From contig CM060199.1 in NCBI GenBank assembly GCA_030562195.1, positions 36,972,338-37,036,337 on the forward strand: a stretch of DNA of 64,000 nucleotides, given 5' to 3'. A program made the translations under genes and the position numbers. This DNA is from Nipponacmea schrenckii (taxonomy: Eukaryota > Mollusca > Gastropoda > Lottiidae). This document shows positions 1 through 14,900 of the stretch, piece after piece; position 1 is the first letter of the stretch, and every line of letters starts with the position of its first letter. Below the pieces are notes generated by a model. It made no database searches, was not told the DNA's origin, and was given only the letters and a program-made list of their open reading frames with translations.

Positions 1-3000
1 AATCAAATTTGTTTAACAATCTTGCTGTGATGGCGTGTGTTAAAGCAAGCTATCTTCATATCCGCCAAAATATATTTGTTTTACTTTAAAATAACATAAC
101 ATCATTGTAATTGCAAACTGACAAACAACAGTTTTTGTTTTTTCAACAGAAATTTTAATTTGAAATTATTATGACCTGAATTATAAATGCTGAAATAGAG
201 TTGTTCCTCTTTCCGTGAGGTATTTGATCATTAAACATATCAACTTCACAAGAATATTTGATAAGATATTCGTGCAATTTTTCATGATATTACCACAATC
301 AATCAAACTGTATGAGGTACACTGGAGGCAACATGATTTTGTAATGTATTTGACCACCAATGCAAGAATAGGCTAAATAGTTTCAAATTGAAATAGAGAT
401 CCTCTACGACTTGACAGTATGTTTTCAGGTCGACTTTAAGCAAATACATTTCATGTTGATTCTTTCTTAAATAAATATGTTCTACTCCCAGTTCAAACTT
501 TTAAAAAACATCGACTGCAGGATGATGGTCAACTCATGACATTAGAGTTGATGATGTAGCAATGACAAACATTGTAAATATTCAGGGAAAAAAGCGAGGA
601 AGACTTAAATCATGATATTGAATACGAATACTATCTAACTGTGATTTATAGGCCTGCAGCTATATTTGAATTTAAGTTGGAGATAGGGAAATCTAAGAAA
701 ATGTGAGAAAATTGGTGTCGTTTAAGAGAGACAGTTATATGTACTGAAGAAGATGGTATTTTACACGCTATGTTAATTATTATTTACCCAATATTCACTC
801 TAGTCTTAAAACCTCCCTTTTTAAATCACTTTACACGATAAGTATAATTATACACTTGAAATAGGTGTAACATGAGTTATACTGGTAACAGAGAATGATT
901 GGCGGTGCATTTCTAAAGTAATTCTCAATTGCACTGAGATTTACATATCCTCAACTTATGAACGACGAACTCGCACACTTTAACAACCATCGAACAACTT
1001 GTCTTCATTTAAGTGGACCTCATTCATGTCGATTGTCCACTGTAATATTATCTTATTCTGTCTCTATAGATCAAAGCCGGTTATTTGGCTAGTGTAAAAA
1101 GATAATCGAGTAGATTAAGAGAGTGATATATAATGTTTCAACAACTAAATTGATGCAACTGTTAGTTTAAAATATACATTATGGTGCACACACATAAACA
1201 CTGCACCAATGTGGATTACCAGAGAAATCAATAAAGGATGAATTTTGTGACCAGTTGTAATATGAAATGGAAATTACGATCTTTGAATACCTTTAAATAT
1301 AGATAAAAACACATGTTACAACGTTCGAATAGGCACGAAATGGTCACACCTATAACAACTGAGTCTTATATTTACTTTGATCAAGAGTTTAAGCATTTAT
1401 TGACAGTGTAGTTTAAATAGTGAAGTTTTCAGTATTCTACCAGGGTTAAGGTAGAGGTAAACTGACAAACATTTAGTTGAATTTGAGAGTAGACATCCAT
1501 TTTCATCCGATAGCAATTCTCCTAGAGCGAAATATTTGTTGTATGTCCTAGGTAATATGCCTGTTTCCACACCAATAATCACAATACAACGGTCATCCGT
1601 TACACGGGATCCACCCAATGTAATCCCCAATAAGTATTTGTCTGATATTGACAAAATAAATACAAGCGTAAAAACTCGAAATAAAAGCCCGTTTTGGTAT
1701 TGGTTACTAGAATCTATATGGTAAAGCAAAATAATTTCATCTCCTAGACATTGTTGTTGGTTAAAAAGATCTTTAAATAAGTTAAAGTGTTAGATGTATT
1801 TTTGTATCCGAAATTCCAAGAAAGCCGAGTATACACCTACTTCCGCTCCTCACATGTCACGGTCGGAAATGCTTGGGACAAATTACTGCTGGCGAGCTAA
1901 AACGTCGAAATTCAATGGGATTTTCTCTTATTGTGAACATATTTCAAAGCACCAACTTGCAAAGAGGTCAAAATATCTTAATTTATTTAGGCTTCGTCAG
2001 CAATCAGTTCCAACAAGTGGTATGTAATGAGCAGGCCGTAGCATCGACTATAGGCATATATAAATTATTCCAAGGCTATAGCAAGCTTCATCATTACAGG
2101 AAACTCAATACAAATCTTTAATTCATCTAAAACACCCTTCCCAAAAATGAGTTAGAAAGTCAGATGTTTACTTTATTTGGACTGATTGTTATACAGGGCC
2201 TTGTAGCCTTTATTTTACAGAGATTGGACACTTATAAAATATATATCTGTTACCATTTCAATGTTCAATCAGACGTCTGCGGTTGCTCTAAAACTAAGCG
2301 TTTTATGACCTCACCATCACCAATCGCAAAGAGTCTGATGTTCTTTTGTGGTAAAACATATTGTGCCATTTGAAACTTAGTTTTAGTGGAATTTTAGGAA
2401 CCACAGACGCCTGATTGGAAATAGGAATATGATACACATATAATTTTAAGAAAACTTTTACAATTCATTTAACATGTCCACTTCCACTATTTACAGTACA
2501 ACCACATAATCAAATATCACGTATTATTGACCTTTATTTATTGGCTTGTAACAAATGGATCTCCTTGAGCAAAAATGTTGCCAAAATAATCTTATAGATG
2601 TTTTATTATGGCAACACAAAGGGTCTTTCTCCGATTATCAGCCCTATGTGAACCACAGAACGAATATAAAACGAAGAAATGATAGATTCTTGAAGAGTAT
2701 TTTGTGTACCTGAAGTTCTATCAAATGTTGAGACGCCTAGAGAAACCCAGAAAGCTTCACTCTTGATTTAATAAATAAAAATGGAAAAACACTTTCGAAT
2801 ATAAGCATTTCATGTCAGATCAAAGTGACAAATTTATATTAAGACCATGACCAAAGATCTAAAAATCTCTAGAAGTTTATTTCTTTAGAAGGCTAAACTG
2901 TTCATTAAAACAGATAGAGTTGTCTTTTGACTTGTTTGCTAGTTAAAGTTGGTCTATATGACATTTACCTAGTGCTTAACACTTACCATTGACATATCGT

Positions 3001-6000
3001 GTTGGTTCAGACATAGGTTATGTTTAGCATCTGTTTTACATTTACTCAACTTTAAAGAGTGTTCTAGGTATGACGCTTGGCAAAATTTGAAATGAAAGAA
3101 GAAAAGAAACGACTGCTCTGATGATGATTGTGTATCCAAAACGATAAACTCTAATCAGTTAAGTATGAGTTGAGTTTCTTCGTACCGCAGAATATTCTCG
3201 TTGTCGATGAATCCTATTCCATGAGATAATTTCAAACTTCTAGGGTCCAATTCTTAGAAAATAGAATAAGGATTTTTCTTATAAACCTGATAAGCTCTAG
3301 TCCAATAGTTAAAAACAGAAATCTGGCATAAATGAGAATTATATGAAATGCGATAGAACCAAAACTTTTAGAATCATTTCGAATGGTTTAAACGTTCAGA
3401 ACCTTTTAGAACACAGTGGGATATCTACCAGTCTAGTATAAATACCAGCTTATATTTCAGAAGTTTTAATTCAGAAATAAGAAACACAATCGATTGAGGA
3501 ACGTTATCAATTTCAACAAAGTCGTATCTGTTTCAGACAAGATGAATAGACACGGAAATCATAACCTATGAATATATTGAATCATAAAAAGAGATTTTGA
3601 CGTCATACATTGTACCTCCTCCCTTTATACCATGTTCAATAAAGGTATTCAGGTGAGCTACCATCCCAGTGTAACACTATGGTACTCTTTATTTGTTCTA
3701 TATTATATTAATACTTCCAATACAATAGACATTTTCTTAGGAACATGACTAATATACACAAGAATGTTTTCAGTTATTCATTCATAAAAAAACCTTAACA
3801 ATTAAATTACTTTCAATTCATATTGAATGGCGACGATTTGGTAGATTGCGCCATATTGGAATTTAACTTTCTGAAGATAATTTTATGGTGGTTCAATTGC
3901 CTCCACGATATAGCGTCGGATAATTTATTTGCTCCAGTGTAATGAAGTTTTACTCATAATAAGCTATGCTTTTCCAGAAAACGAATCCGTTTGATTAAAG
4001 ATAAACATTATTGAAATAACGTCAAGAAACATCTTAAAATAACCCACTAGTATTAATTTTCCCTGTGGTTTACCTTTCTATTTGTTCATCTGACCATTAT
4101 TTTGTCAATTTACTCGTGTATTTAAAGTTAAACCGACTGCATTGCCCACTCAACATTCTCTCAAGGCTTACTATACTTGTCGATCAAGTTACTATAAATA
4201 GATGTTTCAGGTATCCAGTATAAAGTGAATGTACAGGTGAGGAAAGGGTGTTCCTTTAACTTACAATAAAATTGTGTGACAAATGTCTGTACAAACTGTG
4301 TGAACATGAATTGAGGTTTTTATTAGTTGGGAGAGACAAGTATTGGACAGTTACATGTAAAAATTTGTCAGTTTAATGCAATAGACTGTATTTTGTGGAA
4401 GGAATATAGCGGATAATAATTATAGCAGATAATTGACGTGTTATATGTAATCAGGTAATCATTTAATACCATACATAACGTTTTGTTATTGGTTATTGGG
4501 CTGTTTGAGATAAAATGTAAATGTCAGTTGATAGTGAATGTCACCAAATATTCATTTTCAAGAATATGATATGTCTAGGTAAAAACACAATTATTTTAGC
4601 GCTATGTACAGTTTTAATGTCATTAACGTCCCACTTTGGTGTTTTTTCCTTGGGGTGTTCTGTTCATCAAGATACGGTGTTGGTGTACCTGCTATGCATA
4701 TTTGAAATGCCTGAAGGTAATGTTTGAAATCAAAACACTACAACATGCGGCCACTTTAATGATTATCTTAAATCGTTAATCGATAACAGGTTTACCTTCG
4801 ATCTCAAATCAGATCAATTTAATTCAGTCATTCTGGAATATTAGACCCGTATATCTCTCTGGGTTTTATCATATATTTCTTTACTGTGAACAAGGAAAGT
4901 ATGACATTTTTTTTCTGGGCATATTTTAAGTTTGTGCTCCCAACTTACTTTTGATATAAGTGTTGATCTAAAAGATAAAAATTATAAACCACGTTACAGT
5001 TTATTCAAGTTTCTTTTTGTCAAAAAAAAAATGTGTTTATACAGTAATATTAGTTAATATTTATTTCAAGCCTATTGTTTGTGATATTTAGCAATCTTGA
5101 ATAAGTAACGGAATGACTCAGTATAGATATTGGACTCATTTCTTGATTCTCTCTTTGAATTGAATTGCAGTTGGAATAGATATTCGTTGGATTTCAATTA
5201 GAGTCCAGGCAGTAATGATATCTCAGAGATCTAAGATTGTGTCTCTGACAGAATGACTATTCGACTGCAGGTCATAACAATAGGTCTGGTAAAAAACATT
5301 ATCAATCAGTATATTGCTATTACAATTCTCTCATATTCAAATTGATTTGAACTTATCAAGTGTAAGATCTATATGTTATGTTAATGGACTGTTTAAATTG
5401 AAATGTGTGAAAGAATATTGAAGACATTGACCTAGAAATAGTTTATATTACCTTTATTTGTTAGCCTTTGTTATTATTCATAAATTATACTAGAATAGTC
5501 CAGGCACATATTGTGAAAGGGATAAAACAAATTAGAATCTGAGTTTATGGAGATTTTGAATATAAAATAAACAGAGGTTATTTGTTAAGATGAGATCATA
5601 ACGCCAACATACATGAGTTTTATTCACAAGATGAAAAATCATCAAAGGTCTGATCTAAGATCGCCCTCCTGATGATACAAAAGACTTATCTTTTTTCATG
5701 CTTACTGCATACCTAATAGTTTCTTGCCTTTTGCAAACAGTACCTAAAAAAGTTCGTAAGTCTCAAATTAAATTTTTTCACCTATAGGCAAAAAAGAGCA
5801 TCGATTATCTGGGTACCTCCTTTAAATTGCTAGTAACTATAGAATAAGTAATATATTCACGCCATATGGTGCGAAACTAAAGTCTTATATCAAGGTTTTC
5901 AACATTTTCCTTTCATTCATCCTTTCAGGATCATTACAACTCGCCCTCTGGATCAGAATACCTAACCCCTATAAATCCTAATATTTTGTGATTTTCTCCT

Positions 6001-7198
6001 TCCAGCGTTTCCCTGCCAGATTTTCTATATTAGCCTGACTAAATTGAACGACTTGAAATTATAATGGCCCAAAGATTTTATGCTAGACTAGAAACGTCGT
6101 CATTACCCCCAGGTTGAAAACCCCAGTCTTATATATAAAACTATTCAGTAGTTAGTAGAGCAAAGTAGTAAAGCTCCTTATTGCAATATAGTTACTGCAC
6201 CTTTCAAGTGTTATATTTACACAGACCTATCCTTTTATAGATCTAAAATCTTGAATATGACTTGTCTCTCCAGTGGCGCGGGCGTTTATAGGCGAGGGTC
6301 CGACAAGTGGTCCTCGAAACACCATTGACTCTCCTCCAAATAGTGCATCACTCTGCATAGGGCAAATGTTTTGCCCCAAAGCATTTTAGGAACAGAGGCT
6401 TAATATTTGTAACACTTCTATCAAACCCACACCCCATATATTCTGGTTTTATCGGAGTTCTTGATATTCTGATATTTCAAAATAAGTTTCCAATTGACGG
6501 TTTGACAGCAATTCCTATGAAAGATTTTGTCGGTTCGGCTCCACGGTTCGACATCATAGCGCTGAAGAATCAGGGCTTTTATAGGTATTTCTGTGAACCT
6601 CAAAAGCAGATTGTGAACGATCAACATAACTTGCGTGACCGATAATAACACACAATATTTATTAGACTAACTGCTGGGAGGTATATTTGACTATACACAA
6701 TAAAAATGTCATTGTAATAAATCATAATGAAATATTTATAAAAGTCGTGTTGGAACAAGAATTCTGTTACACTTCAGTGAATTGAATTCATTTTATTTAC
6801 GAAAAAAGAATAAAGGGACAATAGACTAAAGCAAGTTATCCCTATACGTACAATAGAATGTGGTTTTAACCTTAAAATGCTCAAAACTGTTACTTTAATA
6901 CTGAATGTTTTTATGATTTCGCTCTTAAACTGGTAGAGATGAATTCAATATTTCTAGACATTGTCTTTGGCACTGAGGCGAATGTTGTATTTAACGGTAA
7001 ACTCTACTTTACCAAACATTGCGGTAACGAAGGATTATGCATGATACTAGTAATCATAAATGAAACATAAACTTGAAAATAAGTCATTAAATCACACAAT
7101 GACATTACCTTCAAACAGAACTGGTTAGATACTCAGTGAACCTTTACGATATTTAATACATAAAATCAATTTAAAATGTTTTCTTTTGTACATTTCAG
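1..7198. other. Long non-coding stretch
   Basis: No open frame here shows a recognisable domain, consistent codon use or paired splice sites. The longest frames (about 110 codons near 1397-1729 on the minus strand, about 80 codons near 1.8-2.1 kb) look like chance. The sequence is AT-rich with many short T and A runs. No tRNA, repeat array or transposon ends were recognised. Confidence 0.6.
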
Positions 7199-7450
7199 GT
7201 TTGTCTAGTTCCAGATTAAAACAGGTTTAATCAATATATTGACTAGCTAACCTACAGTCACAACAACATCAATATCAAGGCGGGGTACTAGCTATATTAA
7301 AATGTGCAGTTTACATGGAGACTTGACAAACACGAACAAACAATAGAACTCTTATTAAATAGAGTGTTCTTATATTGACATTCCTTAAATATACAAAATA
7401 TTGACATTGTTTCATTTGCTAAGCCATCTCACCAAATTGACTCTTTCAAC

Positions 7451-8482
7451 ATGACAGACGTCGCATCCATATCATCTGCTTCCGGTTCAGCGTCCGGTGA
7501 TGACATTCTTGTAGTTGATGACGTCAACATGCCTTCTGATCCCGAAATGCAAGCTGTCATGGATAGATTTGATACTTCAGTTACATTGGATCCTGATGTG
7601 GATATATCTGTAGCTGATGAAGACAGTATAGCATCTAGTAGTATAGACAGGGATAATGAATCGATTGGTGCTGCCTCGTCCAATAGTGGAACAGTGTCTG
7701 ATTCTAGTGCTACTCCAGTCAATGGAAACACAGAACAAGAACAATTCTTTTTTGGAACAGATGCCATTAAACCTCCTCCCGGAAGTGAAGTTCAACCTGT
7801 GATTGACGGAACGAAATCTAAAATACGAAAAGGCTCGAAAGATTCTAGTCAAGGTAAGGAAGTGAAAAAGAAACGTTCACCTCTTGAAATGTTGAAAAAA
7901 TTAACAAAATTCGACAAACCAAAAAAGCATTTTCCTTCCGAATTCGCCCAAATACGAATAGATAGACTACCTCAGGTTTTTGTGGTGAAATATTTAGGTA
8001 AAAAAGAAATTAGCGGACTGTATGGATTACATCATGTGAGAAAACCAGTGGATGAATTCATGATCAAATTAAAGAAGGGAGTAGAGGCTAGAGAGAAAAT
8101 TGAACTACCTCTGGTGTATCTAGTTGTGTCGCCAAAAGGAATTGATATTAGAGAGCATAAACTCAATAAAATACAAGGTGTCGCACCCTATGGTTCTGTT
8201 GCCATTGACTTCATTTCTTATGGTGTTCAAGATATCAAATATTGGAGAATTTTTGTTTACATCGTGGTCAAAGAACTTTCGTCGCGTTCCAAAACAACAG
8301 AACTACACGCAGTTCTCTGTGATTCTTCACTAAATGCACGGAGACTGGCCTTATCACTAGGTGGCGCTTTCAGGCTATACACCAAGAATTTGTCTACTTC
8401 CGGTAAAAGCCATAATTTTCAGGTGGAATTACGGCCTCCAGATGAGCTGGCAGAATCGTTGTCGAAGGAATGTGATGCTTGA
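7451..8482 (+). CDS. PTB/PID domain-containing adaptor-like protein (343 aa)
   Basis: Single uninterrupted coding region of 343 codons. Residues 1-120 are Ser/Asp/Glu-rich and look disordered; residues 121-160 are strongly basic (several Lys clusters); residues about 172-312 read as a phosphotyrosine-binding/PID fold, opening with the strand PQVFVVKYLGKKEISG, followed by a KLKKG..REKIELPLVYL segment, a VSPKGIDIRE strand and a closing helix (LNARRLALSLGGAF). PTB domains bind NPxY-type tails or phosphoinositides, so a cytoplasmic adaptor role is inferred. The start is set by an in-frame stop at 7376-7378 with no other ATG before 7451. A 3' splice site (tacatttcag, ending 7199) upstream suggests a 5' UTR intron. 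No introns in the coding part, unlike every other gene here; a retrocopy origin is possible. Exact subfamily not recognised. Confidence 0.85.
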   Translation: MTDVASISSASGSASGDDILVVDDVNMPSDPEMQAVMDRFDTSVTLDPDVDISVADEDSIASSSIDRDNESIGAASSNSGTVSDSSATPVNGNTEQEQFFFGTDAIKPPPGSEVQPVIDGTKSKIRKGSKDSSQGKEVKKKRSPLEMLKKLTKFDKPKKHFPSEFAQIRIDRLPQVFVVKYLGKKEISGLYGLHHVRKPVDEFMIKLKKGVEAREKIELPLVYLVVSPKGIDIREHKLNKIQGVAPYGSVAIDFISYGVQDIKYWRIFVYIVVKELSSRSKTTELHAVLCDSSLNARRLALSLGGAFRLYTKNLSTSGKSHNFQVELRPPDELAESLSKECDA

Positions 8483-8603
8483 TTGGACATTTTCATTTGA
8501 AATATTACCTTCTTATATCGTCTATATTAAAATATATTACCTAGATTATTATATACTATAATACTCAATGTAATATGTTAAATGGCAGCAAGAAAATTTC
8601 TAA

Positions 8604-8609
8604 AATAAA
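8604..8609 (+). promoter_or_regulatory. Poly(A) signal AATAAA for the PTB gene
   Basis: AATAAA about 120 nt after the stop codon of the PTB-domain gene, the first one downstream; consistent with a short 3' UTR. Confidence 0.5.
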
Positions 8610-9195
8610 AAGTTCCAGATAGAGTTGTTGAAGTGGATAACGTTATAGTTTACTGTGTGAAAATATATACGGATTATAGACTTATGAAATATATATTGGG
8701 ATTAGTAACATCTATATATATGATTTATAGCGACGTTATTACATAATAATACTTTATACGTTTTTATAATTGATATTCATCTTATTTATAATATATCAAA
8801 TGAACAATATCATCTAAGTTGTCTCATTATTTTGATAAGCGGGATAGACAACACATCTCTCCCTTATACCGTTGGAATGGTTTAATCAGCACAATTCTAG
8901 TCTTTCAATTTTGAAGGATTTATAAGATGCGAGAAAGCCTATTCCTGAACAAAAGCTTTATTTTAAACCAACTTTTAAACGTTTTATAAATAAGTAAAAA
9001 GAATAGCATAAATAACATTGAATTTGCCGACTTTCTTATCTAACCTAAATATACAAGGAAAACGCTACGTTGAAAATTTAAATTATTAATGAGGTGTACA
9101 AGATATCACCGTATTAAGATGCAAAAACAAACTTGATAATAAACATAATCAATCGAGCGTCTTTTTATCGAATTGATTTTATTATTCTGATACTG

Positions 9196-9858
9196 ATATC
9201 AAGATATATTCTTTCCACATTATTAATAATAAACTCTATCGTCAAGTAATTCTCGAAAAGAACAATATCATTCACATTATCATAACATAGATATCAAGAT
9301 ATGTTTTCAATAGAACCTAAGAAAACACCTCTAACTAGAGGCACTGATATGTATTTATTCTCTCAATAGAAAAATTTCATTAGATAAACACTGATATCAA
9401 GATATTCTCTCAATAGGATAATATCATTAACAACATCTTTAGATAGACACTGATATCAAGTTATTCTTTCAATAGGACAATATCATGAACAACATCTTTA
9501 GATAGACGCTGATATCAATATATTCTCTCAAATAGGATAATATCATTAACAACATCTTTAGATAGACACTGATATCAAGTTATTCTCTCAATAGGACAAT
9601 ATCATCAACAACATCTTTAGATAGATGCTGATATCAAGATATTCTCTGAAATAGGATAATATCATTTACAACATCTTTAGATAGACGCTGAAATCAAGAT
9701 ATTCTCTCAATAGGATAATATCATACAAAATCTTTAGATTAGAACAATTTCCACATCTTTAAATAGATACTGATATCAGGATATTCTCTCAATAGGTCAA
9801 TATCATTAACAGCATAGACGCACTGATATTAAAATATTATATATTCTCTCAATTTCAT
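9196..9858. repeat. Degenerate ~60-bp minisatellite
   Basis: Repeats of about 59-60 bp built around CTGATATCAAGATATTCTCT, CAATAGGATAATATCATTAAC and ACATCTTTAGATAGAC. The clearest copies lie at 9380-9780; flanking copies are more decayed, and some have lost parts of the unit. It lies about 0.7 kb downstream of the PTB gene. No coding potential seen. Confidence 0.85.
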
Positions 9859-11831
9859 TAGACACTATCCAGATAATTTCTTACTTGCCATTCTAAAGTT
9901 TTGTCACCAAACCCTTTACAAGTAGGCTATACGAGATCATTAAAATAACCATTTCAAAGTATTTAAAGAACTCTTGCGAATCTTAAAACCTCACTAAACG
10001 CCTCCATAGATGACTCAAGAAAACGAAATGCTTGACACTTGACCAAATTGTTCAAGTTCTTTTCTAGAAGATCTAACTTCAGAAATACTTTGATTATTTG
10101 CTTATGTTTTTTAAACAATGAGGATAACAGACTCTGGTCGTCTTTACACGTTTTAGAAATTGATCTAGTGCAGACGTGTTTAATATAAAAAGATATAGGG
10201 TGTTATTTGGGGCTCCATGAAAGAACACATTGATATGTAAATAAAGTAAGTCTAGGGTGTATAGAAGATAAGAATGTGTCCATTGTTACCGCTGACAATC
10301 AAGATTCAGTATTTATTGGGTCAATAGAATAACAGTCCACATAATACAATATCAGGTCACTTAAAATGTCACGCTGCGTAGACATCAGGAACGTGTCTGA
10401 TCTGAACGCTTCATCAAACCTTTCATCCCATACTATAAAGCAAACACAAATGGCTTTGAAATATAAACTACAATTATGTTCAGGCAACATTAACCCTAGA
10501 TTAATGAATGAGATAAAATGTTAAGTACAAACTGAAAATTTATAATCAAAACAATGAATTCTTTGAGATAGATACTCGAGTTAAAAAAATACAGAATTTG
10601 GCATAGGTCACCTATTATAATTGATTGTTTTAACTCGAGAATGTTGTTTGGTGAGGGCCAGGGCATACACATCGGTGATTTCAAATTAGTCACGAATGCA
10701 CAACGTGACTTGGCTTGCAACAAATTATATTAAATTGGATTATCAAAGAAACTGATCATAAAATCAAAACATCCATTCACATGACTCATACCGAGAAACG
10801 CAAACGTAATTATTAAACGAATAAAACAGCCTAGAGCAATTACAAGGGAGGCGACCCCGATGCAAAATAAAAATGTACAAGAGAAGGTCAATTATAAGGG
10901 AGGCAACCCTGGTGCAAAATAAAAATGTACAAGAGTAGGTCAACTATAAGGGAGGCAACCCGGTGCAAAATTTTATTGTTCAATAAGATTACATTAGTAT
11001 AACATTAAGAGATGCGACTATGAGGCAAATCGACAGTAAAACGATTGATTGTACCCAGAAATATATCCTAGTCTAGTGATCCTTAACAACTGCAACTAGA
11101 ATTTAGTGGGTAAAACAAAGATATCTAGAGATTCTTCCAAAATCAGCACTAGATCACATGATGGAATATGTCAAATTTGTTAACAGTAAAAAAGAGACTT
11201 TTGTTTTGGTATTACAGAGACAACATTTATTCATAATTTTTTTTCAAAGTCAAAATTTAAAGTTAAAGGGACATAACTATTGAATACGACAGACCCCTGT
11301 AAATTAACAACTCCAATATCTTTGGACTATCGAAGAAACTGATTATAATACAGATATGACTTTTCTTCTTGAACTTCAATATCAATAAGATACATAAATA
11401 CCATTAATATTTTACCTTGGGTCCTTAAAAAGAATATTGTATGCTCCGAATATACGGTCTAGCAATAGTTTCATCATGTAGGTTTGTGGGCATATGCAGG
11501 TCAAAGTAATTACAATGTGATGAAGAATTTTACAAATATTTGGTTTGGAAGCTTAAGCTTAGAATATATAACATACATTTTTATTTACTGCCTATGTAAT
11601 GCATTAAAAGTTAATTAGAGAAACTACAATATTTTGATGTTTAAAAAACCAGAACTTCTAGTCTATGTCACGGAAAAGTTTACACTTTTCCATTGTCAAC
11701 AAACTCATCGGCTTTGTTCTAGATTGTAAACAAGACGTTCACCACATTTTATGCATTTATTCAAATAAAATAAACAAGAACAATCGAGTTTGTAACTCAC
11801 TATATACATTTTTTTTTCTCAAATGAAAAAC
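9859..11831. other. Non-coding spacer
   Basis: Spacer between the minisatellite and the 3' end of the decarboxylase gene. Apart from a short tandem repeat at 10837-10971 nothing was recognised. Confidence 0.5.
10837..10971. repeat. 52-bp tandem repeat, ~2.6 copies
   Basis: Three successive starts at 10837, 10889 and 10941 of a unit containing TATAAGGGAGGC, TGCAAAATAAAAATGTACAA and GAGTAGGTCA. The third copy stops after GGTGCAAAAT. Confidence 0.85.
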
Positions 11832-11837
11832 TTTATT
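11832..11837 (-). promoter_or_regulatory. Poly(A) signal for the decarboxylase gene
   Basis: AATAAA on the minus strand about 110 nt past the decarboxylase stop codon; position fits a normal short 3' UTR. Confidence 0.4.
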
Positions 11838-11945
11838 TTATACAACAATAGTGACTCAACTTCTAAGATGCACAATACAATGCTCATAAATGTGCATAAA
11901 TAAAATGGTAAAAGTGTGCCTGTTAACCTTTGACACAAAGTAGGG

Positions 11946-14900
11946 TTATAGGTCATTTCCTAATCTATCAATTTCATAAATAACAAAATCCATATCAGCT
12001 GAAGTGGTGTTAAGATTAGATACTATCATTCTAAAGAAATTGACTCTTTCGCCATCAGGTTGGTAGCCTATTAACATGGTACCTTGTTCTGTCATTCTTT
12101 GTTTAATAGTAGGGGCTACCTATAAAATATTAATAACATTCCTTGAAATAAACCAAATGTATCACTTGACTTATTCCTATAATTATTCATTCAATCATTT
12201 CATTAGCCTGCTCGTAAAATTTGACATTTTACAAGTCTATTATCACGTTTTCTGGGTCAAGATAAGGTCGAAGGTCAGACTTAACTAATAAAAGTTAGGT
12301 CAAAACCTTTTGTGTCATAAAATTTATGTGATAAATGTCGGGCAAAACAAACAGAACCATATCCTTCTAAGACGATTGTAAAAAGTTTTTACACTTTATA
12401 TTGAGGACACTGATAGCACCGAATCGCACCACTCCGATTCAATATAGAATCCCACAAACTATGCGTTTTGTGACATAGTTATCACAAAAGCCCCGGATGT
12501 TATTGGCAGTTTTTGAGAATTCGACGTTACACGTCTATAATCACGGAAACCACAGACAAAAAATCGAATGGTGCAAATAGAAGCAATAAATGGCTAAAAA
12601 GTTTCTTTACAAGCACTATAAGAACAACAGAATTCTGCTTTTCTGTAACCTGATGACAACATGTACTTTTATATTTTGTACAGTTCAGTAAATTTAATAG
12701 AGAACAACCCTCAAAATCCCACATTGCCAGATTGAACAGGCATTGTTACCTTAGACAATCGTTGCCACCAATCTTTATCTTCAGTCTGTCCTCTCATACT
12801 TGGTGGTATATACCAAAACCCAACATTGGTACATTCGGGCTTTAAAGAAAGTTATATGGTAATGAAAGATATCAACGCTTGGGCACAAACGATAAAAAAT
12901 AAGTTAGGAAGATACGGCTTTTAATATGTAGAACTTATCCATTCAAATCAATTATTAAATGATTAATGTGATTTAGACAGACTAGGATGATTTTCTCTTA
13001 TCTCTTTGTTAAACTAATGCTAAAGTGTTACCAGCAACTTGACAAAGAGTACTCACCTTATCCAGAACAAGTCTGAATCCTTCTGTCTGACGGAGTTGAC
13101 TCGTAAGATACCTAAAATGGAGAAAGAAATAGTTAGACTAACGACCTTTACTGAATACCTAAACGATATTCACAGATCACGAAGTTGTGGAATGCAACAT
13201 TTTGGACGCCTCGAAAACTTGTTCTCAATATCTCGGGTATCCTATCGTCCGACGTGAATGTTTAGTACGGTACATTTTCAAAAATCTTCCCATGTGTCTC
13301 CTTGAAGGATAGGCTACCAGTAAGTGTTAAAGTACTCCCCAAATGGGAAATATGAGCATTTGAAGGTTTTTAATATACATGTATATGTCTTTTATAACCA
13401 ACCAACTTACTCTGCACAATGAAAAATACTATCTATATCTTTCTCGAACTGATTATCGCCCTTTGCCTTCCACATCATCCACACTTTGAGGACATCAACT
13501 TTTCGACCACATTGTACTGACTTATCTCCAGTGTCATAGCTCACATCATAAAACTTGTCTTGTTGAAACAGATATTTAGCATGAGCCGAATGACATTCAG
13601 CTAACAATGTCTGAAGAGAGAAGAGATTGAAATATTGAATTGTTGATTAGAATAACAAGCTTCGTTTATGGTACTTGGCATAGTATCAGTAAAGGTTGTA
13701 TTGCAATATCTGTTTAACCTATATACTGTAGTTGGAGGGTCACGTGAACTTTTAAAAATTATTTACAAAAGTAAGACAGTGCTTAAGTGAATTGATTCAT
13801 GCACGGTTTTCATGGTTCAATATGAGCCAAATAGTTGAATCTAACTAGAAATAAAAATATGAAGTATTTACACAAAATAATAACCACCAAAAAAATTATT
13901 TCGTTAAAACCATACATTATCAAGGTCATTACGATTCTTTGGTATTGTGTCGTATTTTTAATTTCATTTTTACAAAAAATTCGCCTTTATGGAGACAGGC
14001 CCGTAGCCGGGGAGGGGACAGGGGCAAATCCCCACCCCCCCCTTAGAATCTTTGTTGCCTCCTCGAATATCTTTTGATAGTGTTCTATCAGAGAACAACA
14101 TTTTTCTGCCCCCCTCACAATAATCGATGCCCCCTTTAGGTATGCAGACTGGCTCCGGGCCTGTATGATAATTAACCTACTTGATAAAGGAGATATCGTA
14201 ATAAACTTGATAACACAGGTTGAGAGATCAATTACTTTTATGTGCTTAAAGTATTAAAGGGAGACGAAAACCAATCCGAAGAATGTTACAAGATTAATAA
14301 AGATTAAAGATATTCTTCAATACTCTTAGACGTTACCATGCTAATACCTTATGTCTGGTGAGGAAGGCCGAAGCTTGCAGAGGCGCCCCCATCATTTTAT
14401 GTGGATTCCAAGTGACCGAGTCGACTCTGAAACATTTAAATCATCATCATATAATACAATACTGATCTTATATATCTAAATGTGAATATGACCTGTCGTT
14501 GTATAATATAGTAATTATTACTCTAATATTAATCGGTTTGTTTCGTTTTTACTCAACAGTCAAATCTTTTTCGCACCCAAATAACAACTTACGAACGACA
14601 AGTCATATTCGCATAGTCTAAACAAGAAAACAAAAGGTTAAACGTAAGAAAATGCCACACCTTTCTATTCCATTCATAAGGTGTTTATATTTCTTGGATA
14701 ACAGAACACCACCTCCCCATGCAGCATCAACGTGCATCCATATACCATGTTTTTGACAAATATCAGCAATGGCATTTAAAGGATCGTATGCTCCTAATAC
14801 CGTCGTACCAGATGTAGCATTTACCATAATAGGAACACGACCCTATCAAATAGAATGACATAATCTATACAATAACCAGGTAAACTAGCACATCCCACGA

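Noticed and set aside
1397..1729. 110-codon minus-strand frame as a gene
   Set aside because: No recognisable domain, overlaps a plus-strand frame, and codon use looks random.
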